From Planctomycetia bacterium (lineage in GTDB: Bacteria > Planctomycetota > Planctomycetia > Planctomycetales > Planctomycetaceae), in the NCBI GenBank assembly GCA_016200145.1, contig JACQFH010000043.1, positions 1 through 64,000 on the forward strand: 64,000 bases of DNA, read 5' to 3'. The notes beneath the pieces are model-generated. The model worked only from the letters and a program-made list of their open reading frames with translations. It was not told the origin of the DNA and searched no databases. Made by a program: the position numbers and the translations under genes. The stretch's first letter is position 1, and the number at the start of each line of letters is the position of its first letter. Of this stretch, positions 35,203 to 44,183 are shown one piece after another.

Positions 35203-35277
35203 GCCGTGATTCCTGGAACTTTGCGCCTGGAGTCCAGTCTAATAAGCTGGCCGTCAGACAGGGAAGCCTCGGACCGT

Positions 35278-35730
35278 ATGATGCGACAAGCCGTTATGAC
35301 TGGTTGGACGCTGCGCCGATTAAGTTTCGCGCTTTGCACTTTGTCCGTCGCCTGCTGCGGATGCAACAGCACGCCGTGTCATCCACTCCAGACTGTAGCT
35401 TTCCGACGATCGGGTGGAGCTTTACAGTTGCGGTCAATTCCAGCGACATCGGGATCCTGAGGATCGATCTGGCAAAGCACCGTCGGCCTGGAACCGGTCC
35501 CGAGCCGCAAGCGCCGGCCTTTGGCGACTATTCAATGACCTGCGAAAACGCCGATGACATTTCGGCTGATACTCTCGAACAACTGGTCAACTACGAATCG
35601 TACGCAGATGAATCGACCGAGCTCTTTGATGCGGATAAAATCCCACAAAATGGGCGACGGCGATCATGACGCGCCGGTCGACACGATGCCGGCCGAATCC
35701 GGCAATTGGGACGAAGAATGGGAATGGTAA
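35278..35730 (+). pseudogene. Probable frameshifted lipoprotein gene
   Basis: The first frame (ATG 35278) starts with a lipoprotein signal and Cys cluster (SFALCTLSVACCGCNS) but stops at 35458-35460. A second frame continues protein-like acidic sequence (FGDYSMTCENADDISADTLEQ, YESYADESTELFDAD) until 35669. The first frame then resumes (GDGDHDAPVDTMPAE...NWDEEWEW) to a TAA at 35728. Together they span 151 codons. The pattern fits a lipoprotein gene broken by two compensating frameshifts, by mutation or sequence error. The exact shift points are not clear. Confidence 0.35.
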
Positions 35731-35773
35731 TAGGCTGGCTCGCTGACGCCTTAGTCAGCGGGGGGCCAAGCGT

Positions 35774-36787
35774 CTACCGCGTTCTCTTCTTCTCAGGCTT
35801 TTTGGCCGGCCCGGGGACTTCTTCGAGCCAGGCGAGCAGGACACGGGCGACTTTGGCCAGGCTCGCGCCCGAACAGGCGGCGGGCACGTCGCGCGTCGTG
35901 TGCCAGTGGTCGTAGTTGAAGTCGATGATGTCGCACGCCGGGATGCCGGCGATCTCGTTGAGCGCCAGGTGATCATCGCGGACGTCGTGCTTTGGGCGGT
36001 CGATGAACTCGCGGACTCCGAGGCGCTTTGCCGTTTTCCAGATGCTTTTTGTGAGCTCCGGCGCAAACTGCATGCTGCGCTGCTCCAGATAGAGCTGCAG
36101 GTCTTTGTCGCCGATCATGTCGACCACCACGCCGGCCACGTACTTGTATTCGGGCGGATTGTCGCGGTAGTCCTTCGCGAAATGGATGGAACCCAGAAAG
36201 TACGGATCGAGCGCGTCATTGTAGATCAGCTCTTCGCCGTCGAAGAACACAAAATCGACGCCGTACGTCGGCCTGATCTTGTGCAGATGGTTTCCCATCT
36301 CCATCAGCAGGGCCACGCCGCTGGCGCCGTCGTTGGCCCCCAGGAACACTCCCCGCACGGCAAGCTGCGGGTTCACGTCGCGGTCGGCGCGCGGGCGGGT
36401 GTCGTAGTGGCACGCCACGAGGACGCGTTCCTTCGCCGCGCGGTCCCAAGACACGATCACGTTGTTCATCCGCACGGGGTTGCGCGTCTGCGGGTGGGCC
36501 GCGTCGAATGATTGAAACCGCACCTGCGCCTTGAGCTTCGAAAAGTGATCGGCGATGAGCTGCTGCTGCCGCTCCATCCCCTGCGAACCGCTGATGCGCG
36601 GTCCGATGTCGCAGATTTTCGTGAGATAACCGAACGCGCGGTCGCCATCGACTTCGGGCACAGTTTTCTCACCCGCGGCGCGGGCCGGCGGATCGTCGGC
36701 CCGCGCGGCCGTGGCAGCGATCAGTGCATTCGTGCCGCAGATCAGCGCCATCATGACTCCCGGCACGAGCCGTCGCATTGCGTCCAT
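35774..36787 (-). CDS. Secreted M28-family metallopeptidase, glutaminyl-cyclase-like
   Basis: The ATG at 36787 gives 337 residues with a signal peptide. Zinc ligands appear in VACHYDTRP, GANDGASGVALLMEM, VFFDGEELI and the late RDDHLALNE. The order HYDTR, GANDGASG, DGEE, DMIGD, DDH matches glutaminyl-peptide cyclotransferases as well as M28 aminopeptidases. The reaction is either removal of N-terminal residues or cyclisation of N-terminal Gln to pyroglutamate. A longer upstream reading to 36964 overlaps the groES-like leader and is unlikely. Confidence 0.85.
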   Translation of the reverse strand: MDAMRRLVPGVMMALICGTNALIAATAARADDPPARAAGEKTVPEVDGDRAFGYLTKICDIGPRISGSQGMERQQQLIADHFSKLKAQVRFQSFDAAHPQTRNPVRMNNVIVSWDRAAKERVLVACHYDTRPRADRDVNPQLAVRGVFLGANDGASGVALLMEMGNHLHKIRPTYGVDFVFFDGEELIYNDALDPYFLGSIHFAKDYRDNPPEYKYVAGVVVDMIGDKDLQLYLEQRSMQFAPELTKSIWKTAKRLGVREFIDRPKHDVRDDHLALNEIAGIPACDIIDFNYDHWHTTRDVPAACSGASLAKVARVLLAWLEEVPGPAKKPEKKRTR

Positions 36788-36942
36788 GCCCGTAAGGTAT
36801 GAAACGGCCCGATTTCGATCAATGCGAGTGCCGCCGGCGAACCGCCATTTCCAAAGGTCGCAGGGCTGCGTAGAATTGAATGGACTGAACAGCGGTGCGG
36901 CAGATCGCCGCGCCGGCGAGCTTTTTTTTTGACGAGGGCCGC

Positions 36943-37335
36943 GTGAACGAATCGGTTGAACCACTCGGGCGAAGAATTTTGATCCGCAAGGATGAAAGCC
37001 GCCAGAAAACCCGAGGCGGGATCGTGTTGCCCGACAAGGCCGAGATTCCCACGATTACGGGTCGGATCGTGGAGGTCAGCGCCCAGATCGAGCGCGACGT
37101 CGACTTCCCGGTGCGGAAGTACGACAAGGTTCTGTTCCACCCGAAGAATGCGATTCCCGTCGACTTCGAGCCCGACAACGTGCTGTTCGTCGTGCCGATC
37201 GAAGACGTAGTCGCCGTGTTCCGCAAAGTGGGCAAGCCGCGGCGGCCGAAGGTCACCGCCGAAAACGACGCGGATGCCAACGACGCCGACGAACCCGACG
37301 ACGCGCCGAGCCTGGACGAAGACGCGGATGAGTGA
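36943..37335 (+). CDS. GroES-like co-chaperonin (Cpn10 family)
   Basis: With GTG at 36943 and GAGGG five bases upstream, the protein has 130 residues. It matches Cpn10: VEPLGRRILIRKDE, TRGGIVLPDKAE, GRIVEVS, and VRKYDKVLFHPKNAI. The loop after RKDESRQKTRGG would dock onto GroEL. It then has an acidic tail of about 35 residues (Asp/Glu/Ala) that normal GroES lacks. There is no groEL gene next to it. A run of nine T residues (36921-36929) lies in its leader. Probably a secondary GroES. Confidence 0.85.
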   Translation: MNESVEPLGRRILIRKDESRQKTRGGIVLPDKAEIPTITGRIVEVSAQIERDVDFPVRKYDKVLFHPKNAIPVDFEPDNVLFVVPIEDVVAVFRKVGKPRRPKVTAENDADANDADEPDDAPSLDEDADE

Positions 37336-37347
37336 GGCCCAAGAGCC

Positions 37348-40113
37348 TCAGTTTCGCTCCACGACTTGCCGGCCTTTCTGCGCCTGAATCTCTTTCCACT
37401 TCGACCAGCCGTCGTCAAGGAACCGGGCGAAGAGCGACTGATCCGGGTCGTATCCTTCAAATTGAGAGAGGATCTTCGACGGGTCAGTCAGCACGGCTCG
37501 ATCCGGCGGTATCACCGCGTAGTACGGCAGTGAAATGGCGCCAAACCAGCGCTTCTGCAGTTTCTTGTTGAACTCGGTCAATCGTTCAGCTTCTGCCCTG
37601 TCGCGAAGCGGAAGGGTATCTGTAAAGAGCTGGATGCGAACGAACTTACCAAGGCGCTGTTCAATTTCCGGCTGGCTCATCGGACCACCCTCCATCTTGC
37701 GGCAATTCGCACAGTTGACGCCGGTGAAATCCAGGAAGAGCGGCTTGTTCTCCTTGATCGCAAGATTTAGCGCCCGCTCGAAGTCCAGAGCGTACTTCAA
37801 GTCACCGTGCTTGCTGTAAGGGCCGGTTGGATCGGTCCCCACGTCGAATGTTGAATTGGCGAGCGCCTCGACATTCTTCCAGATTGCGCCCTGCGGCTTC
37901 TGGGCCCCGAACATGCCGACCCCCAAGTACAGCGAATATCCCAGAAAGCTCATCGCCGCGACAAACCGCAGAACGCCGATGTTTTCCGTCGGAACATCGT
38001 GCGGGAGGCGAAAGACACCAAACAGGTACAACGCGGCGCCGATCGAAATCACGGCCCAGATGGCAATCGTGAGATGAAAATCGATGATTGCCGGTTGACC
38101 GTTCCAACGCTGATCGGCATTTCCCAGAAACTTGACGGCCGCGCCGAGCTCGACCAACCCCATCAGAACCTTAGCGACATTCATCCAGCCCCCGCTCCTG
38201 GGCAACTTCTTGAGCATGCTGGGAAACAATGCCAGGAAAAAGAATGGCAGCGAAAAGGCGGTCGAGAACGCCAGGAGGCCAAGAATCGGACGCAATCGGT
38301 CGCCGGATTCGGCCATCACCAGCAACCCCCCCGCGAAGGCAAACGTGCACGTGAACGAGGTCAACGTAAAGGTCAGCGCCATGAACAGAACGCCGATGAA
38401 CCCGCCCTTGCTCTCCTGGCCGGCGGTATAGGTCAATAGCCAGCTCGGCATGCGAATCTCGAACATGCCGAGCAAGTTGAATCCGAAGAAGATCAGAAGT
38501 CCCGCCAGCATCAGATTGAAAAACACCGTGTTCGCAAATTCGGGAAGCGATGTCGCTCCAAACAGAATGCTCATCAGCATTCCCAAACCGGTAAACGCAC
38601 CGATGATCCCCAGGCAGTACACTGACGCCATCGCCGCCGGACGATGATGCTCCTTCTCGGCCTGCTTCTGGAAAAAGCTGACCGTGATCGGGATCATCGG
38701 AAAGACGCAGGGCGTTGCCAGCGCGGCGAATCCAGCGAGAACAGCCAGCCCGAGAAACACATGCAAGGGCATGGCATTCAATTTCCCGCCCGCGGCACCC
38801 GCCTGGGCGACAGGGTCCTCGCCTTCAATCACCACTGACGGCGATTTACGAACGTCGTCGTTCTTTTTCCGGGTGGAGGCGGCCTCGACGGTGGTCGTCG
38901 TGGATTCCTCGGTTTGAACGAGCGTTGCGCCTCCTGCGAAATTGGAACGGTGCAGTTCTTCTATCGCTTCGCTCGCCTCAGCATTCGACAGCGTCTTTCC
39001 AACCGTCAACACCAGCAAGTCGGAATTCGCAACTTCTTTCGTCGTCAGGCGGCCGCTGAATTCGAACCCGGTCGCGAGCAGACACTTCCTCATCGTGCAC
39101 ATCTGCCAGGCGATCTTTCCCGAAAGATTGATGTTGCCAGAACCGGAGTCGGCGGGAACTTTGAATTTCCGCGCCCAGACCAGCCGCCCTTCGTGAAAGC
39201 GGTCGATCTTGCCGCTGTCGTCGGTCGCAGCCTTGGCGATTACGCGCGGCCCGACAATTGTGGTATCAGCGGGAATCAATCCGCCGAGTTCCGTCAGCCC
39301 GATCACGGTCGGCAGCGAATCGCCGTCCTCTGAAAGCGGCAGATCGAGCGGGTAGACGTGCCAACCGGGCTGCAAATCCGCCTGCACAGAAATCGTGATC
39401 ACGCTGCCAGGCTTGACGTGTCGAGGAGAGACCAGGACCTTCCAGGTGCTTCCGACATTGTGATCCTCAGCCTTTCCGATCAGTTGATCGAAGCGCGTAT
39501 GAGAATCTTCCGACTCTGTCGCGACGGAGTTCGGCACCTCTTCGACCGAATCCTGGCCTGCGGCGCGTGAGTCTGCGAGCTTCACATGGAACGCATACTT
39601 CTGGTCCGGCCGGCAGTTCATCGCGTCGCAGATCTGATAGACCACTTCCCCTGCGATCAAGACGCTGAATGCATCGACGCCGGGCTTGAGCCGGAAGTGT
39701 CGCGTCCAGGCGACGGCGTCGTAGTATTTTTCGACGATCTTGTTGAGGTCCGGATCGTCGTAGGGTTCCGCCTCATGATCGGCGACGAAGTCCTTTTCGA
39801 CGGGCTCGAGGCCGGTTGCCTTTTCGATTTTGAATTTCATCAGCGCCCCTTTGTCGTACGTCGTCGGGTAGACGTAGTGCTCAGGGGCCAGCTTGACTGA
39901 GATTCGCAGCAGCACTTCATCGGCCTTGCCGGTGCGTTCGAGGGTCGCCGTCCAATCGGCGCCGAAGCCTCTGGCACGATCCTGGCCGCGCAGGCCGAAC
40001 GGATCGGAAAACCCGGGCCGACCGGGCTGGGCGCACAGGGGCACGGCCGCCAGAACGGCTAAGCCAAGGGCCAACAATGATTTGCGCACTGTCGAAGAGC
40101 GCGTGCCGGGCAT
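37348..40113 (-). CDS. dsbD: Thiol:disulfide interchange protein DsbD
   Basis: With the ATG at 40113 (GGGAGA seven bases upstream) the protein has 921 residues and a signal peptide. Two tandem N-terminal DsbD-alpha-like domains follow, each with a Cys pair (CDAMNC, CTMRKC). A transmembrane domain has the paired cysteines in ATPCVFPMIP and TFTCTFAFAGG, and the C-terminal thioredoxin domain has CANC in TGVNCANCRKM. It carries electrons from cytoplasmic thioredoxin to periplasmic proteins. The second alpha domain and the length, about 350 residues over E. coli DsbD, are notable. Confidence 0.92.
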   Translation of the reverse strand: MPGTRSSTVRKSLLALGLAVLAAVPLCAQPGRPGFSDPFGLRGQDRARGFGADWTATLERTGKADEVLLRISVKLAPEHYVYPTTYDKGALMKFKIEKATGLEPVEKDFVADHEAEPYDDPDLNKIVEKYYDAVAWTRHFRLKPGVDAFSVLIAGEVVYQICDAMNCRPDQKYAFHVKLADSRAAGQDSVEEVPNSVATESEDSHTRFDQLIGKAEDHNVGSTWKVLVSPRHVKPGSVITISVQADLQPGWHVYPLDLPLSEDGDSLPTVIGLTELGGLIPADTTIVGPRVIAKAATDDSGKIDRFHEGRLVWARKFKVPADSGSGNINLSGKIAWQMCTMRKCLLATGFEFSGRLTTKEVANSDLLVLTVGKTLSNAEASEAIEELHRSNFAGGATLVQTEESTTTTVEAASTRKKNDDVRKSPSVVIEGEDPVAQAGAAGGKLNAMPLHVFLGLAVLAGFAALATPCVFPMIPITVSFFQKQAEKEHHRPAAMASVYCLGIIGAFTGLGMLMSILFGATSLPEFANTVFFNLMLAGLLIFFGFNLLGMFEIRMPSWLLTYTAGQESKGGFIGVLFMALTFTLTSFTCTFAFAGGLLVMAESGDRLRPILGLLAFSTAFSLPFFFLALFPSMLKKLPRSGGWMNVAKVLMGLVELGAAVKFLGNADQRWNGQPAIIDFHLTIAIWAVISIGAALYLFGVFRLPHDVPTENIGVLRFVAAMSFLGYSLYLGVGMFGAQKPQGAIWKNVEALANSTFDVGTDPTGPYSKHGDLKYALDFERALNLAIKENKPLFLDFTGVNCANCRKMEGGPMSQPEIEQRLGKFVRIQLFTDTLPLRDRAEAERLTEFNKKLQKRWFGAISLPYYAVIPPDRAVLTDPSKILSQFEGYDPDQSLFARFLDDGWSKWKEIQAQKGRQVVERN

Positions 40114-40449
40114 CGGAGAATCTCCCGCGGTCAATTTTGGCAGATCAGGGACGTCCATTCCAGCCAAGCCGATTCCTCTTCATATCGGCTTGGATATTAG
40201 CTGATTTCGCCCGGTTACCACAATCTGAACCCGCCGCGGGCGGAAGAAACCAGCCGCCGGCGTTTTTTCTTCGCCAAACGGGCCAAACTTCCTATACGTC
40301 GAACTCTCCAGAAACATCAAAAGATACCGATCAACGACCGATAGATAACAGACAAGGGAGCGTTGCCAATACCGGCATTGCACCGGGTTTTCGTTTCAGA
40401 GATCATCGGCCCCCCTTTTTGTGATTCGCTCGATGCGGAGGGTCCAGGG
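40114..40449. other. Divergent region upstream of dsbD and murA
   Basis: It contains a stem CCAAGCCGAT/ATCGGCTTGG around 40163-40195, close to the dsbD start, and a hairpin plus T6 run at 40232-40268 reading towards murA. Promoters for both genes should lie here, but I could not fix the boxes. No gene is seen. Confidence 0.45.
40232..40268 (+). terminator. Hairpin plus T-run before murA
   Basis: CGCCGCGGGCGG pairs imperfectly with CCGCCGGCG around a ten-base loop and is followed directly by TTTTTTC. No plus-strand gene lies upstream, so it could be an attenuator in a long murA leader or the end of a short RNA. Confidence 0.35.
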
Positions 40450-42027
40450 ATGGACATGTTTGTCGTTCACGGCGGGCGGCGACTGCGCGGCCGCGTCCGG
40501 GTGAGCGGAGCAAAAAACGCCGCTCTGCCGATTATGGCGGCGGTCCTCGCCTCCGACGGCCCCACCGTCCTGCATGACGTCCCCGATCTGGTCGACGTCT
40601 CGACGCTGTGCCAATTGCTCACGGCCCTGGGAGTTGAAGCCATCCGAGTGGGCGCAGAAACCGCGCCCGAATCCGTCGAGCCCGATCGCAACGGCGACGC
40701 CCCGGCCATCCAGGACGCGACGCCTGCGCTCGATCAGGAAACTCTCGGAACGTCCGACGAACCGCTTCCTGAGCACCACGTCTGCTTTCCGTTCGGAGTG
40801 GCCGAGGGGGACGCCTCGCAGCCGCAGGTCGTTGCGCCGTTGCGTCTGGAAGTCGTAAACTCCGGGCCGTGCCTGGCGGATTACGAGCTCGTCCGCCGGA
40901 TGCGCGCCGGAATCTGCGTGCTCGGTCCCCTGCTGGCGCGGCGCGGACGCGCCTGCGTGTCATTGCCGGGGGGCTGCAACATCGGCGACCGCCCGGTCGA
41001 TCTGCACCTCAAGGGACTCGCGGCGCTGGGGGCCGAGCTGCGCGTTGAACGTGGTTACATTTTCGCCCGGGCCCGGCGGCTCCGCGGCGCAAGAATCTAC
41101 CTGGGCGGACCGTTCGGCAGCACCGTCACCGGAACGTGCAACGTGATGACTGCGGCGGCCCTGGCACAGGGAGTCACGACGATCGAAGCGGCGGCCTGCG
41201 AACCCGAAGTCGTCGACCTGGGGAACTACCTGAATCGGATGGGGGCTAAGATCACCGGGCTGGGGACGCCGTTTCTGCACATCGAGGGGGTCGAACGGCT
41301 CACCGGATGCGAACACAAGATCATCCCCGACCGGATCGAAGCCGCCACCCTGATGATCGCCTCTGCCATGACCCAGGGAGACGTGGTCGTCGAGAACATC
41401 GAAGCCGAGCACATGACGGCCGTCATCGAGAAGCTGCGTGAGATCGGCGTGTCGATCGAAACAGTCGGCAACGCGGCCCGCATCACGGTCCGCCGCGATC
41501 TGGCCGCCGCCGACTGCATCATGCTCCCCTACCCCGGCCTGCCGACCGACGTGCAGGCCCAGTTGATGGCCCTGCTGACGACGGTCCCCGGCATCAGCAT
41601 CGTCACCGACAAAATCTTTCCGGACCGGTTCATGCACGTCGCCGAGCTGGGACGCATGGGCGCCTCGATCCGGCGGGAAGGCGCGAGCGGCATCATCAGC
41701 GGCGTGCCGATGCTCAGCGGCGCGGGGGTCATGGCCTCTGACCTGCGGGCTTCGGCGGCGCTGGTGCTGGCGGCGCTGGCGGCTCACGGAGACTCGGTCG
41801 TCCGCCGAATCTATCATCTCGATCGCGGGTACGATCGGCTGGAGCACAAACTGAACGACCTGGGGGCGGGCATCGTCCGCGTCCAGGACGCGCCTCAGAA
41901 CATGCCCGAGAGCCTGTCGGTCAATCCGGCCGAAATGCTGCCGTCAGACGACATCGAGCACGGCCTCCGCGGGCCGAAATGGCTCCGTCGCGAGAGCCTG
42001 CGGATCCACGCTCCGGAAGTCGAGTGA
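40450..42027 (+). CDS. murA: UDP-N-acetylglucosamine 1-carboxyvinyltransferase
   Basis: With the ATG at 40450 (GGAGG nine bases upstream) the enzyme has 525 residues. It transfers enolpyruvyl from PEP to UDP-GlcNAc, the first step of peptidoglycan synthesis. Motifs are [10 protein letters not shown] with Lys22, [16 protein letters not shown] with the fosfomycin-target Cys176, and [14 protein letters not shown]. Compared with about 419 residues in E. coli it has an extra acidic segment of about 60 residues (about 70-130) before RLEVVNSG, and a C-terminal extension of about 40. Together with murJ it argues for a peptidoglycan wall. Confidence 0.95.
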   Translation: MDMFVVHGGRRLRGRVRVSGAKNAALPIMAAVLASDGPTVLHDVPDLVDVSTLCQLLTALGVEAIRVGAETAPESVEPDRNGDAPAIQDATPALDQETLGTSDEPLPEHHVCFPFGVAEGDASQPQVVAPLRLEVVNSGPCLADYELVRRMRAGICVLGPLLARRGRACVSLPGGCNIGDRPVDLHLKGLAALGAELRVERGYIFARARRLRGARIYLGGPFGSTVTGTCNVMTAAALAQGVTTIEAAACEPEVVDLGNYLNRMGAKITGLGTPFLHIEGVERLTGCEHKIIPDRIEAATLMIASAMTQGDVVVENIEAEHMTAVIEKLREIGVSIETVGNAARITVRRDLAAADCIMLPYPGLPTDVQAQLMALLTTVPGISIVTDKIFPDRFMHVAELGRMGASIRREGASGIISGVPMLSGAGVMASDLRASAALVLAALAAHGDSVVRRIYHLDRGYDRLEHKLNDLGAGIVRVQDAPQNMPESLSVNPAEMLPSDDIEHGLRGPKWLRRESLRIHAPEVE

Positions 42028-42032
42028 AGGGC

Positions 42033-42107
42033 ATTTCGGAGGTGGGATTTCGGATCTGGGATTTGATTTCCGGGAGCCTCAAATCCGAAATCCCAGATCC
42101 GAAATAC
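42033..42107. repeat. ATTTCGGA palindromic element, copy after murA
   Basis: The element starts ATTTCGGAGGTGGGAT five bases (AGGGC) after the murA TGA. Two arms, about 42033-42066 and 42080-42107, pair around a 13-base spacer. The arms are offset by one unit, so the structure is a long hairpin with a tail. It is the compact, gene-less form of the element enclosing the S23 gene. Confidence 0.85.
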
Positions 42108-42200
42108 TCTTGTCTTTTCGCGCCGCGACGAAGCGATCCGGAGACGATAGAATCGTCGCTCAACGTTGAGCGAGCAGATTTTTCACTTGTCTTCGATGCC

Positions 42201-44021
42201 ATGGCCGGTATTCCAGCAACAGCACGCCGCGGCGTGGGCAAGGTTTACACGCCAGCTGCGATTGCGCGCCGCATGGTTTGCGCGTGTCTCGACAGTTGGC
42301 AGGCCACGGCCACGTCTGAACCTGGCGCCGACGCGCAGCCTGCCTGTCGCGTGCTTGATCCGGCGTGCGGCGACGGCGCGTTTCTGCTGGCGGCGTTCGA
42401 AGAGCTGCTGCGCCGGCATTTTGCTTCAAACCGCTCGCCGGAAGAGCGGCTGGGGATCGTCCGTGAGCACCTGTTTGGCGCCGACATCGACAAACTGGCA
42501 GTCGAGTCGCTGCGATCCCAGTTATTCGACCGCATCGACCCGCCTGGAAGCCTGACTGCACAGGTCGGAGATGTCCTGGCGCAGAACTTTCGTTGCGGGA
42601 ATTCGCTGACCGGCGCAGATTTCTCCGTCCCCGGTCAGCGGCTGCTGAACTTGGATCTGAGCGAATCACACGACCCTCCCGATGCCGTTTCATGGGCCGT
42701 TGACTTTCCTGCTGCCGCGAGCGTCGGGGGCTTCGACATGATCATCGGCAATCCGCCGTACGTGCGCGAGCGAAGCGCCAAGGCGCTGTTCGACGGCCTG
42801 GCAACCGGCGAGCTGGGCCGGCGGTGGCGCGAAGCGCGGATGGATCTCTGGTACTACTTTCTGCACCGCAGCCTCGACTTGCTCCGTCCGGGAGGCGTGT
42901 TGTCGTTCATCGTGAGCAGCTACTGGCTGTCTTCGCGCGGAGCCGGCCGCCTGATCGACCGTCTACGTCGCGAGACGCAATTCGAAGAGATCGAGCTGCT
43001 CGACGATGCGCCGGTGTTCAAATCGGTCGCCGGCCGGCACATGATTTTTCGACTCCGCAAACGCGCGCCAGAATCCGACCGCCAGAGCGACAGCCCGCCA
43101 ATTTCGAATGGCGGCCTGTGCCGCGTTTCCACAGCAACCGAGCCTCGTCCGTTCACGCTGTTGCACGACGACCTGTTCCAGAACGGCCGCCTCGTGGTCG
43201 CGAAGCTCGATTCGGAGCCGAACCTGCTGCGCGGCGGGGAATTGCTCGGGACTTCATTCGTCACGCGGCAGGGAATCGCTGAGAACCCCCCGTGCATCAC
43301 GCGCCGGCTGCATCAGGAATTCGTGGGCCGTTATCGTCTGGGGGCCGGTGTGTTCGTGCTGACGGCGGACGAATTGGCGGTGCTTAATCTCAGCCCTCTC
43401 GAACAGACGCTTCTGCGGCCGTATTACGACACGCGCGCGGTCAGGCGATTCCACATGCCGGAATGGCACACGCATCAGATTCTCTATGTCACGCGGCAGA
43501 CAGCGCCATCACTTGATGAATTCCCGTCCGTCCGGGCCCACCTCGAACAGTATCGCCCGATCCTCGAAAGGCGACGCGAGGTCTCGCTCGGCCGCTGCGC
43601 CTGGTGGCACCTGCACTGGCCGCGCGATGAACAAATCTTTCTGCAGCCAAAGATCTTCAGTGTGCAGATGGGCCAGCGGCCGCAATTTGTGTTCTGCGGG
43701 CGGCCGGCTTTCGTCGGGTTTTCGATCAACGCGATCTTGCCGGGCGAGCAGCCGGCCTGTTCACTCGAAGCACTCACGGGAATCCTGAATTCCGAACTGG
43801 CGCTGGCGTGGTTCTCGCGGCACGCCAAGCGGCGCGGCGTGAATCTCGAAATCAACGCGCACCTGTTGCGGGAATTCCCCCTGCCGGAGCGCAATCCGCA
43901 GATCGAAGAGCAGATCGGTGGCCTCGTGGTCAGACGCCAGGCCGGTGCAGGCGACTGCTGCGCCGCGGACCTCGAGCAAGAGATTGAAGTGCTCGTCAGG
44001 CAGATTTACGAGCGCGGGTGA
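42201..44021 (+). CDS. Eco57I-type adenine-specific DNA methyltransferase, solitary
   Basis: The ATG at 42201 gives 606 residues. Motif I is DPACGDGAFLL (from residue 53) and motif IV is NPPY (from 184), the N6-adenine catalytic tetrapeptide. A YTPAAIARRMV segment near the start is typical of type II gamma enzymes. From about 370 the protein resembles a TaqI-like specificity domain (NGRLVVAKLDSEPN, REFPLPE). No nuclease domain is visible. Neighbours are housekeeping genes, with no restriction gene within reach, so it may be an orphan methylase or a relic. Palindromic repeats lie on both sides. Confidence 0.8.
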   Translation: MAGIPATARRGVGKVYTPAAIARRMVCACLDSWQATATSEPGADAQPACRVLDPACGDGAFLLAAFEELLRRHFASNRSPEERLGIVREHLFGADIDKLAVESLRSQLFDRIDPPGSLTAQVGDVLAQNFRCGNSLTGADFSVPGQRLLNLDLSESHDPPDAVSWAVDFPAAASVGGFDMIIGNPPYVRERSAKALFDGLATGELGRRWREARMDLWYYFLHRSLDLLRPGGVLSFIVSSYWLSSRGAGRLIDRLRRETQFEEIELLDDAPVFKSVAGRHMIFRLRKRAPESDRQSDSPPISNGGLCRVSTATEPRPFTLLHDDLFQNGRLVVAKLDSEPNLLRGGELLGTSFVTRQGIAENPPCITRRLHQEFVGRYRLGAGVFVLTADELAVLNLSPLEQTLLRPYYDTRAVRRFHMPEWHTHQILYVTRQTAPSLDEFPSVRAHLEQYRPILERRREVSLGRCAWWHLHWPRDEQIFLQPKIFSVQMGQRPQFVFCGRPAFVGFSINAILPGEQPACSLEALTGILNSELALAWFSRHAKRRGVNLEINAHLLREFPLPERNPQIEEQIGGLVVRRQAGAGDCCAADLEQEIEVLVRQIYERG

Positions 44022-44045
44022 GTCGCTGCCGTTGGGGGAAACGAG

Positions 44046-44110
44046 GATGGAGGATCGAAGATGGAGGATGGCGACGGGAAATTCAATCCCGCCATCTTCG
44101 ATCCTCCATC
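44046..44110. repeat. GATGGAGG palindrome between convergent genes
   Basis: A 19-base arm (44046-44064, GATGGAGGATCGAAGATGG) is perfectly repeated inverted at 44092-44110. The spacer of 27 bases contains GGGAAATTCAATCCC. It lies between the methylase stop and the SDR stop and could act as a bidirectional terminator or be a dispersed palindromic repeat. Confidence 0.8.
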
Positions 44111-44183
44111 TTCCATCCTCCTCGTACTCTGCCCGTCACGCCTTTGGCGGATGCTCGCGGGGATGTCGTGACGCACCGTCGCG

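Noticed and set aside
34269-35669. Large plus-strand frame overlapping ubiD
   Set aside because: It is the antisense shadow of ubiD; only its last part, overlapping the frameshifted lipoprotein region, was kept.
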